DNA from: a virus
Reading direction: 5' to 3' (one strand)
Length of the DNA: 20,233 bases
Virus record (IMG/VR): IMGVR_UViG_3300032397_000100
Coordinates: 1-20,233 of that record
Part shown: in pieces, positions 15,333 through 20,233 of the stretch
Numbering within the stretch: the stretch's first letter is position 1
How the letters are laid out: each line of letters begins with the position of its first letter
Made by a program: the position numbers and the translations under genes
Notes under the pieces: generated by a model
What the model saw: the letters and a program-made list of their open reading frames with translations, nothing else
The model's database searches: none
What the model was told of the DNA's origin: nothing

Positions 15333-15555
15333 GCTGATCGAGATGAAACCGTATCGACAGCAAAAGCAGTGGTTGACACCAGAGCTTCTACACAGTGCAC
15401 CTAGCGCTAAGTTTTGCAAGTGGATCATGAAAGACGGAGCACAGCTCGAACATCCTAGAGGTGGTCCACTTACTTGGGTTCAATGCCCGCATGAAGGCGT
15501 GACTGATGTACGACGAGTCGATGATAAGTGGTGCTGGTTCATAGATGAAGCATAA
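15325..15555 (+). CDS. Unknown 76-aa protein between gp47 and gp46
   Basis: ATG at 15325 overlaps the end of gp47; an in-frame GTG at 15316 is possible. CAGG about eight bases upstream is a plausible ribosome binding site. The product (MSKLIEMKPYRQQKQW...) is small, with five Trp and three Cys residues and a QCPHEGVTDVRRVDDKWCWF end. I do not recognise it. It sits within a co-transcribed pair that in T4 also has small genes between 47 and 46, so a minor or accessory role is plausible. The gene ends five bases before the gp46 ATG. Confidence 0.65.
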   Translation: MSKLIEMKPYRQQKQWLTPELLHSAPSAKFCKWIMKDGAQLEHPRGGPLTWVQCPHEGVTDVRRVDDKWCWFIDEA

Positions 15556-15560
15556 TAACA

Positions 15561-17465
15561 ATGAGTGATCTTACTTTCAAGTCGCTGACTTTTCAAAACT
15601 TCATGTCCTTCGGGAACGTACCGGTCATGATCAGCTTTGAGAAACCAGGGACTTGCTTCATCACAGGCGAGAACTTAGATGACGGCGGCTCGTCAGGTGC
15701 AGGTAAGACCACGCTGATCAACGCGCTGTCATACGTGCTATTTGACAAGGTGCCTGACAAGATCTCAAAAGAACGGCTGATCAACCGCACGAACAAGGAC
15801 GAGAAGAAGACCGTCATGGAGGTCACTCTCAACCTGACCAAAGGTGGGGATGAGTACCTCATCAAGCGGTTTCGAGGACAAGAGACCGGTTACAAGCTGA
15901 TCCACGTCAACCACCCTGAAGAAGCCGACAAGGACATCACGAACGCAGGTGGGTTCAACTCTTCTGTCGAAGAGTTGATCGGGTTCTCATATGAGCTCTT
16001 CAAACAGATCATCCTCTTCAACGGAAACTCTGCACCGTTTCTAAGCTTGCCAGTAGGTGACCAACGCGACCTGATCGAAGAGCTGCTTAAGATCACCTTG
16101 CTCTCGCGCAAGGCTGAAGCGCTGAAGAAGCTCATCACGACCATTGACCAAAATATCAAGATTCAAGAGGCTTTGGTCGCGCAACAAAAAGTTCAGCTTG
16201 AGAAGCAGAAGAAGCAGGTGCAAGAAGCCGAAGGACGTGTCGTGGCGTGGGAGGATGGGCATGAAAACCGGTTGAACGACGAACGTGCAAAGCTTGCTCA
16301 AATCGAAGCCGTAGACTTCGAGGCTGAAGAGCAGCGGCACGCGGAGCTGGCCGAGTTAAATGTAGCACACATCGAAGCCACTTCCGCGCTTCAGCTTATT
16401 GAGAACCAGAAGCGAGCGAAGAACAGCGAACTGCTTCAGTTTCCGAAGAAGACAGAGCTAGCGCTGCTGAAGTCTACATACACAGAACAGCAACGCGACC
16501 ATGTAAAAGTCATCACTGAGCTAAAACATCTACGAGACGCCAAGTGTCCGTACTGCTTACAGAAGTTCGCTGATGCGAAGACGAAAATCAAGGACCTTGA
16601 GAGCAAGCAAGCGAGCCTCGACGAGTCTAATAAGACTGCCGTGACAGGCATCGCTGAATGTGAGCAAGCTGAAGTTGACTACAACGCTAAAGTCACAACT
16701 GAGCTGACCGCTATCATAGATGAGCTTAAGGCTAAGCAAGCTGAGCTCGACGCGCTAAACAGCGCTGCTAAAGAGCTAAAGAGAACGCTCGCTTATCCTG
16801 ATTTGAAGAGCGCGCTCGCAGCGAAGAACGCGAAAGCGATGTTGATCGCGAACATCTCAACGGTCGAAGCGGAGGCTAACCCGCACGTAGACGCTCTCGA
16901 GACTTTGTTAGCGAGCGGTGACTCGAAGGTTGACACGGCTGAGCTTGACTCGATAGTACGCTTGAAGGAGCACTATCAGCTTCTCCTCAAGCTCCTAACC
17001 GACAAGAACTCGTTCATCCGCAAGGCTATCATCAGCAAGACCTTGCCGTTCCTCAACAAGCGGATCGCGTTCTACACCGAACGCTTAGGTTTGCCGCACG
17101 TAGTCAAGTTTCAGCCTGACATGAGCTGCGAGATCACACAGTACGGTCGAGACCTCGATCACGGTAACTTGTCAAACGGGCAGAAGAAGCGACTGAACCT
17201 CTCGCTCTGCTTCGCCTTCCGAGACGCGCTGACCTACTTGCACTCAAAGGTCAACGTGCTCTTCACAGATGAGATCGACGGCGGCTCGCTCGATGAGCAG
17301 TCTGTTAACCTAATGATCGGCTTGCTGAAGCATAAGGCATGGGATGACGCGATCGGCATCTACATCATCTCGCATCGGCCAGAGTTTGACGGTCGGTGTG
17401 ACCGCAACGTGGTAGTCCGGCTCGAAGGTGGGTTCTCGACCATCATCGAGCAAGCGGAGGATTGA
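15561..17465 (+). CDS. 46: Recombination endonuclease subunit gp46 (Rad50/SbcC-like)
   Basis: The 634-aa ATPase has Rad50 architecture. Walker A is at about 43-51 (GSSGAGKTT), preceded by an unusual acidic/Gly insert (ENLDDGG). A long coiled coil (about 185-480) is broken by a CPYC zinc hook at 329-332. The C-terminal half has the ABC signature LSNGQKKR (537-544), Walker B VLFTDEIDGGS (566-575) with the following D-loop, and the H-loop IISHRPEF (His605). It pairs with gp47 to resect DNA ends. T4 gp46 is 560 aa, so the coiled coil is somewhat longer. The upstream ribosome binding site is weak, suggesting coupling to the preceding gene. The stop overlaps the next gene (TGATG). Confidence 0.93.
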   Translation: MSDLTFKSLTFQNFMSFGNVPVMISFEKPGTCFITGENLDDGGSSGAGKTTLINALSYVLFDKVPDKISKERLINRTNKDEKKTVMEVTLNLTKGGDEYLIKRFRGQETGYKLIHVNHPEEADKDITNAGGFNSSVEELIGFSYELFKQIILFNGNSAPFLSLPVGDQRDLIEELLKITLLSRKAEALKKLITTIDQNIKIQEALVAQQKVQLEKQKKQVQEAEGRVVAWEDGHENRLNDERAKLAQIEAVDFEAEEQRHAELAELNVAHIEATSALQLIENQKRAKNSELLQFPKKTELALLKSTYTEQQRDHVKVITELKHLRDAKCPYCLQKFADAKTKIKDLESKQASLDESNKTAVTGIAECEQAEVDYNAKVTTELTAIIDELKAKQAELDALNSAAKELKRTLAYPDLKSALAAKNAKAMLIANISTVEAEANPHVDALETLLASGDSKVDTAELDSIVRLKEHYQLLLKLLTDKNSFIRKAIISKTLPFLNKRIAFYTERLGLPHVVKFQPDMSCEITQYGRDLDHGNLSNGQKKRLNLSLCFAFRDALTYLHSKVNVLFTDEIDGGSLDEQSVNLMIGLLKHKAWDDAIGIYIISHRPEFDGRCDRNVVVRLEGGFSTIIEQAED

Positions 17466-17758
17466 TGAGGCCTAGCCGTCCAGGTGAAGTAATCTGCAAG
17501 TGTAGCGTGTATCGCTTCCCCCATAAGCAGTTCGGCGGACGATGCACGCTTCTTCGTTGGGTCGCGACTTTCTTCAGCGAACGTCACAGAGTATGCGACG
17601 ATTGCATCAATTACGTAGAACATGAATGTCAGTGCGTGACTGGAGTTGAACAACCTACTCACTGTCCTGAGCTTAGGAGCTACATCAGCTTCGAAGAGAT
17701 CAAGCTGAACGGCGAGGCTAGGCTCATGATGGAGCGGTCAACGAAGAGCTATAAATGA
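17465..17758 (+). CDS. Cys-rich small protein, possible zinc-binding (97 aa)
   Basis: ATG at 17465 overlaps the gp46 stop, with GGAGG four bases upstream. The product has eight Cys and several His: C11-x-C13, H20, C27, C44-x2-C47, H53, C55-x-C57, H66 and C67. This density suggests one or two structural zinc sites. Arg-rich stretches nearby (FSERHRVCDDC) could bind nucleic acid. I do not recognise the family. It is the last gene of the gp55-gp47-gp46 run, so a role with recombination or replication is possible. Its final codons (SYK, stop) lie inside a 13-base sequence repeated at 18325-18337, and overlap the 3' end of the opposing gene by 10 bases. Confidence 0.65.
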   Translation: MRPSRPGEVICKCSVYRFPHKQFGGRCTLLRWVATFFSERHRVCDDCINYVEHECQCVTGVEQPTHCPELRSYISFEEIKLNGEARLMMERSTKSYK

Positions 17759-17759
17759 T
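17747..17759 (+). repeat. Left copy of 13-base direct repeat AGCTATAAATGAT
   Basis: AGCTATAAATGAT is identical to 18325-18337. The match extends left as ACGAAG (17741-17746 against 18318-18323), with one extra C in the right copy. The two copies bracket the AT-rich minus-strand gene, and the left copy contains the stop codons of both convergent genes. It includes TATAAATG, close to a T4 late promoter. Confidence 0.7.
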
Positions 17760-18270
17760 CGTCGGGAATGGTAGCTTGATGGCGCATTGACTTTCTATAT
17801 TCAACATCTGCATCGCTCAACCTTTTGTCTATCTTTTCTTTTTTCTCAAGCTGATCAAAGTAGGATATGACATCCTTATAGCTAGTAGCATCAAAACCTT
17901 TCAAATTTACGTATGCTATTTGTAATTTCTGTATTAGATGCATTGATTCTTTGGCCCACGCGCTGTGGTCGCCGGTGTCTTTAGATTTTAATTTTGCTTT
18001 CGCAAACTCATTAAGTTCATTAACTGCTATCTTGAGTAGCTCTTTTCGATCTGCGGTTTCTGTCGCTTTGAAAAGAGCCCTGCATGTCTTTATAATCACG
18101 TAAAAGTCTTTGTTGCTAATATCCAGATCTTTAAGAAAGTCTTTAACATTTTTCCTAAAATTCTCTGGGCTCACAGTCTTCATGTAAGTCGGGTTAAAGG
18201 ACTTGATTGCTAAAATTTCGCTAAGAGGTACTTTGATACCAGCTAGTTGACGAATGCGATCGATATCCAT
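17749..18270 (-). CDS. Unknown AT-rich 173-aa protein, possible inserted cargo gene
   Basis: Start chosen at ATG 18270 (MDIDRIRQLAGIKV) with AAGGG seven bases upstream. An upstream ATG at 18297 lies at the expected transcript start of the late-like box at 18298-18305 and lacks a binding site. The product is helical, Lys/Asp-rich and soluble, with no known motif that I can see. Its base composition differs sharply from neighbours: 17821-17880 has 19 G+C of 60, while 17401-17460 in gp46 has 37 of 60. It is the only minus-strand gene between two plus-strand runs, and is bracketed by direct repeats. These features suggest later acquisition. Function unknown. Confidence 0.7.
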   Translation of the reverse strand: MDIDRIRQLAGIKVPLSEILAIKSFNPTYMKTVSPENFRKNVKDFLKDLDISNKDFYVIIKTCRALFKATETADRKELLKIAVNELNEFAKAKLKSKDTGDHSAWAKESMHLIQKLQIAYVNLKGFDATSYKDVISYFDQLEKKEKIDKRLSDADVEYRKSMRHQATIPDDHL

Positions 18271-18297
18271 GATAAACCCTTTAGAGTTGCTGTGCAT

Positions 18298-18305
18298 TAT
18301 TTAAT
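18298..18305 (-). promoter_or_regulatory. Late-like promoter box ATTAAATA
   Basis: Minus-strand ATTAAATA lies about 28 bases upstream of the 173-aa gene start at 18270. A start about 6 bases downstream (near 18292) would give a short leader with AAGGG. It gives the gene its own late promoter against the surrounding transcription. Confidence 0.35.
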
Positions 18306-18324
18306 GGGTGATGAGTTACGAAGC

Positions 18325-18337
18325 AGCTATAAATGAT
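18325..18337 (+). repeat. Right copy of 13-base direct repeat AGCTATAAATGAT
   Basis: Identical to 17747-17759. Here it lies in non-coding DNA 23 bases upstream of the 87-aa gene, so this copy is well placed to act as a TATAAATG late-type promoter. Confidence 0.7.
18327..18335 (+). promoter_or_regulatory. Late-type promoter box CTATAAATG
   Basis: Plus-strand CTATAAATG matches seven of eight bases of T4's TATAAATA. A start about 6 bases downstream leaves a short leader that carries AGGAG (18348-18352), seven bases before the ATG at 18360. It would drive the 87-aa, 212-aa and 123-aa genes. Confidence 0.45.
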
Positions 18338-18359
18338 TCTATAGCATAGGAGATTCCAT

Positions 18360-18623
18360 ATGAAAAACGTCACATCAGCATTCCTCGACAAGGTTCCAGG
18401 CGACATCGCAGACGCCATCTTAGTCGAACAAGCATCAGCCGCTATGACAGAAAAACTCGCAAAGGTCCGAGACGAGAAGGGTCGAAGTGGGTGGCACAAG
18501 CCTTCTTGCTCGACCGATGACTTGATGTCTAAGCTGCTCGCAAAGGTGGAGGAGGGAGACATGGTCGACGTGATGAACTATGCTGCCATGATCTATGTGC
18601 GTAACGAGCTCTACAGTTCATGA
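18360..18623 (+). CDS. Conserved phage protein of GW-x-x-x-x-C type, 87 aa
   Basis: ATG at 18360 has a good AGGAG seven bases upstream. The central part reads KGRSGWHKPSCSTDDLMSKLL followed by EEGDMVDVMNYAAMIYVR. This is the 'GR-x-GW ... C ... L-x-x-L-x-x-H/K-V-x-x-GD-x-x-DV-x-N-x-x-M' pattern that I recall from many small phage proteins, some annotated near MazG-like or dATP/dGTP pyrophosphohydrolase proteins. The biochemical role of the pattern is not established to my knowledge. The stop overlaps the start of the next gene (ATGA), so it is coupled to the nuclease candidate. Confidence 0.75.
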   Translation: MKNVTSAFLDKVPGDIADAILVEQASAAMTEKLAKVRDEKGRSGWHKPSCSTDDLMSKLLAKVEEGDMVDVMNYAAMIYVRNELYSS

Positions 18624-19258
18624 GCTCCCCGGAACTTACTGAAGTTCGAACCGTAGAACCGGTCGACGAAGAGAAACCGCGCAAGAAAGCTGTCAACGGC
18701 AAAGCGAAAGGTTCAGGCTTTGAAAACACGATCGCGAAGCTCTTGTCAGCAAAGTTCACGCCTCTTGAGTTCAGGCGCTCACAGTCATCAGGCGCTATCC
18801 TCGGTGGGCAAAATCACGTGTTCTTGCACAAGTTCTCTGACCACGCAAAGGCGCTGTTCATCGGCGATGTAGTGCCGACTAATGAGGCTGATGTAGCCAG
18901 AGATGAAGGCTGGAGGTTTCGCTTCACGCTCGAGTGCAAGTTTTACAAAGACGTAGACACTCTTAGCCAGCTCTTTAAGAACCCGCAAGTGACCGCGTGG
19001 TATGAGCAAGCTAGGATCGATGCCGCGAAGATCCCAGACAAGCTTCCGCTTCTCATCTTTAAGTTCAACCACACTCACGTGTTTTGCGCGTCCGATGCTG
19101 AGCTGACAGAACCTCCTAAAGCTTGTACTACCATCATTAGAATGTGGTACAATAGTAAAGAAGGAGAGCGAAGGTCAATCTACATCATGCTTCTCGATGA
19201 AGTGCTAAGAGACTTAAGCTGGTTAAAAACTGACGTACCTAAAGGGATCCTCTCATGA
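18620..19258 (+). CDS. PD-(D/E)XK nuclease candidate, resolvase-like (212 aa)
   Basis: The protein has the ordered PD-(D/E)XK motifs: KGSGFENTIAKLL with Glu35, FIGDVVP with Asp83, TLECKFYK with Glu105-x-Lys107, and an AWYEQARIDA helix with Gln130. RRSQSSGA before the Asp strand is similar to the substrate loop of phage and archaeal resolvase-type members. Such enzymes cut DNA using a metal ion; Holliday-junction resolvases and repair nucleases belong here. The N-terminus (about 1-27) is charged and probably disordered. Location after the gp46/gp47 run suggests a DNA-branch or end-processing role, perhaps in place of T4 endonuclease VII, which I do not see in the window. Substrate is unproven. 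Confidence 0.7.
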   Translation: MSSPELTEVRTVEPVDEEKPRKKAVNGKAKGSGFENTIAKLLSAKFTPLEFRRSQSSGAILGGQNHVFLHKFSDHAKALFIGDVVPTNEADVARDEGWRFRFTLECKFYKDVDTLSQLFKNPQVTAWYEQARIDAAKIPDKLPLLIFKFNHTHVFCASDAELTEPPKACTTIIRMWYNSKEGERRSIYIMLLDEVLRDLSWLKTDVPKGILS

Positions 19259-19626
19259 ACGCGAAGAAAGCGAAGCAGCTGCGAAAGGTGCTTAGGCAGG
19301 TTGAAGCTGCTCAGAAGGCTGAAGGAAAAGACGTAACGCATCTCGCGTACATCGAGAACGAGAACAACCGCAAGTACACGATGGTACCTAAAGCTTTCAA
19401 CCCGCTAGCTCCTAAGCCAGAAGGTGAGGCTGATTCAGAGCCGAAGCTCGAGCGAGTACAGATCGCGCCTGGCACGATCAGGGTCGCTCCAAACACGATG
19501 CGTGGGTTCTATCATATGTTAAAGGGAGCAAGAGTAGGAAAGAACCTGTCTAAGCAAGGCAGCACGACTACGACAGCTGGGTCAGGCGGTGCTACGGCTA
19601 CCACTAAGACTGTTACGCAATTTTAA
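19255..19626 (+). CDS. Small basic phage protein, 123 aa, unknown
   Basis: ATG overlaps the stop of the nuclease gene (ATGA). The N-terminus MNAKKAKQLRKVLRQ is strongly basic and helical. The middle (KYTMVPKAFNPLAPKPEGEAD) is Pro-rich. After residue 80, GFYHMLKGARVGKNL is followed by a Ser/Thr/Gly/Ala-rich tail (TTTTAGSGGATATTKT). The MNAKKAKxLRK opening recurs in small phage proteins of unknown function as far as I recall. Basic charge suggests nucleic-acid contact, but that is inference. It ends the plus-strand run; the promoter at 19627-19655 begins at its stop codon. Confidence 0.7.
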   Translation: MNAKKAKQLRKVLRQVEAAQKAEGKDVTHLAYIENENNRKYTMVPKAFNPLAPKPEGEADSEPKLERVQIAPGTIRVAPNTMRGFYHMLKGARVGKNLSKQGSTTTTAGSGGATATTKTVTQF

Positions 19627-19655
19627 TTTACATTCTTAAAAAAAATCGGTACAAT
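19627..19655 (+). promoter_or_regulatory. Strong sigma70-type promoter with A-tract spacer
   Basis: TTTACA (19627-19632), exactly 17 bases, TACAAT (19650-19655). The spacer contains a run of eight A. Expected start near 19662. No ORF with a start codon and binding site follows on the plus strand, and the next genes are on the minus strand. This is the best host-type promoter seen in the window. Confidence 0.6.
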
Positions 19656-19711
19656 GCCAAGGTAGTCTCGGAAAACTTTTGACTGCTCCTGTGTGATGTA
19701 AGACGAGCTCC

Positions 19712-19727
19712 CGCCCCTGGCGGGGCG
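19712..19727. terminator. GC-rich stem-loop CGCCCC-TGGC-GGGGCG
   Basis: A perfect 6-bp all-GC stem with a 4-base loop. It lies in the convergent gap between the 123-aa gene and the gp51-like gene, next to a second palindrome. No U-tract follows on either strand, so it may slow polymerase or protect RNA ends rather than be a classic terminator. Confidence 0.45.
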
Positions 19728-19730
19728 AGT

Positions 19731-19748
19731 GGCGGCGGATCCGCCGCC
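19731..19748. terminator. Perfect 18-base palindrome GGCGGCGGATCCGCCGCC
   Basis: Fully self-complementary; as RNA it forms a 7-bp stem with a GATC loop. It starts three bases after the minus-strand gp51-like stop codon, where a 3' end structure would be expected, and is followed on the plus strand by AATTTA only. Together with the hairpin at 19712 it could act on both strands. Confidence 0.5.
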
Positions 19749-19751
19749 AAT

Positions 19752-19988
19752 TTACCAGAATACCGGCACCTGCTTCTTCAGCAGCTCGCCGACCTCCTTG
19801 AAGCGCTTGTTGAGAAACTCAACAGCCTTCTCCCGCTCGATGGGTGTCATCGCCCACATGTCATCTCGTGACAGCGAGCCTCTAAAGTAATACTGAAGTT
19901 GAAAAAGCGTGTCGATCAACACTTCGTTGTCTCGGGCGAACGAGTTGATGACCTGTGCGATAATCTGTTGGTCATGAGTCCCGATCAC
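19752..19988 (-). CDS. Small baseplate-hub assembly protein, gp51-like
   Basis: The 78-aa product starts with GTG overlapping the stop of the gp26-like gene (GTGA). It reads LIDTLFQLQYYFRGSLSRDDMWAMTPIEREKAVEFL, then an NKRFKEVGELLKKQ helix. The 'YY-x-x-G-x-S-x-x-D-x-W/Y-x-M-x-x-x-E-R' pattern resembles the small gp51 or tail-assembly-chaperone proteins encoded next to gp26 in T4-type phages. In T4, gp51 helps hub assembly without staying in the particle. The product is much shorter than T4 gp51 (249 aa), and similarity is by pattern only, so the name is tentative. The stop lies right before the palindrome. Confidence 0.5.
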   Translation of the reverse strand: MIGTHDQQIIAQVINSFARDNEVLIDTLFQLQYYFRGSLSRDDMWAMTPIEREKAVEFLNKRFKEVGELLKKQVPVFW

Positions 19989-20233
19989 CCGAAGAAAAAA
20001 TTTATCGGATCAAGCTCCAAGTTATGAACATATTCAGCTTGGCAGTCTTTACATCTAAGCTTTGCTTTGAACTCATAACCCCACACGTCTGTCTTCTTTA
20101 CGCCATCATAAAGCTCGTTTAAGATCGGCTTTGTCAGCGCGCGTAACCATTGACCGATTTGTTTTTGGTCAGCCACGATCACGTGTGTCCCTTCAGCTGT
20201 GTCTGTCTCTACATTCTTGATCACAGACAGGAG
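19985..20233 (-). CDS. Baseplate hub protein, gp26-like, C-terminal part (cut by window edge)
   Basis: The frame is open to the right edge. A GTG at 20224 exists, but the frame continues upstream (LLS), and family members are about 200 aa, so only the C-terminus is probably visible. It contains a helical part (KQIGQWLRALTKPILNELYD), then WGYEFKAKLRCKDCQAEYVH and LELDPINFFFG. The 'W-G ... F-x-x-x-x-x-C-x-x-C ... L-x-P-x-x-F-F' ending is characteristic of T4 gp26-type hub proteins. Its partner gene downstream is coupled by GTGA. Confidence 0.6.
   Translation of the reverse strand, partial: LLSVIKNVETDTAEGTHVIVADQKQIGQWLRALTKPILNELYDGVKKTDVWGYEFKAKLRCKDCQAEYVHNLELDPINFFFG

Larger units (their letters stand above)
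19662..19750 (+). ncRNA. Candidate small RNA ending in two GC hairpins
   Basis: The predicted transcript from the promoter above would run for about 90 bases through non-coding sequence into two stem-loops (19712-19727 and 19731-19748). There is no usable ORF in it. Promoter, length and terminal hairpins fit a small RNA, but no U-run follows the last stem, and no known RNA family is recognised. Confidence 0.3.

Noticed and set aside
18311-18349. 12-codon ORF (MSYEAAINDSIA) as a leader peptide before the 87-aa gene
   Set aside because: It overlaps the late-type box, so the transcript would start inside or after it; no spaced ribosome binding site.
19999-20006. Minus-strand GATAAATT upstream of the gp51-like gene
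   Set aside because: Encodes the conserved end of the gp26-like protein (DPINFFF), and the two genes are coupled by a GTGA overlap, so no separate promoter is needed.
1-20233. tRNA genes, CRISPR arrays, insertion sequences, integrase or homing endonucleases
   Set aside because: Looked for on both strands; no cloverleaf, spaced repeat array, transposase or HNH/GIY-YIG motif could be supported.

Overview
The window looks like part of the genome of a distant T4-type tailed phage with a contractile tail. It encodes recognisable T4-family proteins: baseplate wedge gp6, gp25 and gp53, a gp27-like hub, a gp5-like spike, a gp26-like hub protein, the late sigma factor gp55, and the recombination nuclease pair gp47 and gp46. 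Genes are packed with ATGA or GTGA stop-start overlaps and coding density is very high. Several products are clearly longer or shorter than in T4, or not recognisable at all, so this is not a close relative of T4. I cannot name the host. No tRNA, rRNA, integrase or CRISPR array was seen.

Layout. (1) Positions 1-13479, minus strand: a long late operon transcribed leftward. In transcription order it holds a nucleotidyltransferase, a 381-aa protein with a 'HLHVGD' beta domain, a gp48/gp54-like tail-tube initiator, gp53, a gp27-like hub, a gp5-like spike without lysozyme, an unknown 332-aa protein, gp25, a 42-aa one-helix membrane protein, an oversized gp6 (1168 aa), an unknown 157-aa protein, and a repeat-containing structural protein that runs off the left edge. 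(2) Positions 13480-13636: a divergent control region. It has a late-type promoter facing left, and a host sigma70-type promoter plus a late-like box facing right. (3) Positions 13637-17758, plus strand: gp55, gp47, a 76-aa protein, gp46 and a Cys-rich 97-aa protein. (4) Positions 17749-18305, minus strand: one AT-rich gene of unknown function, bracketed by direct repeats that contain TATAAATG. (5) Positions 18325-19626, plus strand: an 87-aa phage protein, a PD-(D/E)XK nuclease candidate and a basic 123-aa protein. (6) Positions 19627-19750: a consensus-like sigma70 promoter pointing into two GC-rich hairpins with no ORF, a possible small RNA. (7) Positions 19752-20233, minus strand: a gp51-like and a gp26-like hub gene, the latter cut by the right edge.

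How it fits together. The phage sigma factor gp55 would be made from a host-type promoter and then read the TAAATA-type late promoters found upstream of structural genes on the minus strand. The gp46/gp47 complex, probably together with the nearby PD-(D/E)XK nuclease, would process DNA ends and branched DNA during recombination-dependent replication. The structural operon supplies nearly a whole baseplate (hub, spike, tube initiator, wedge).
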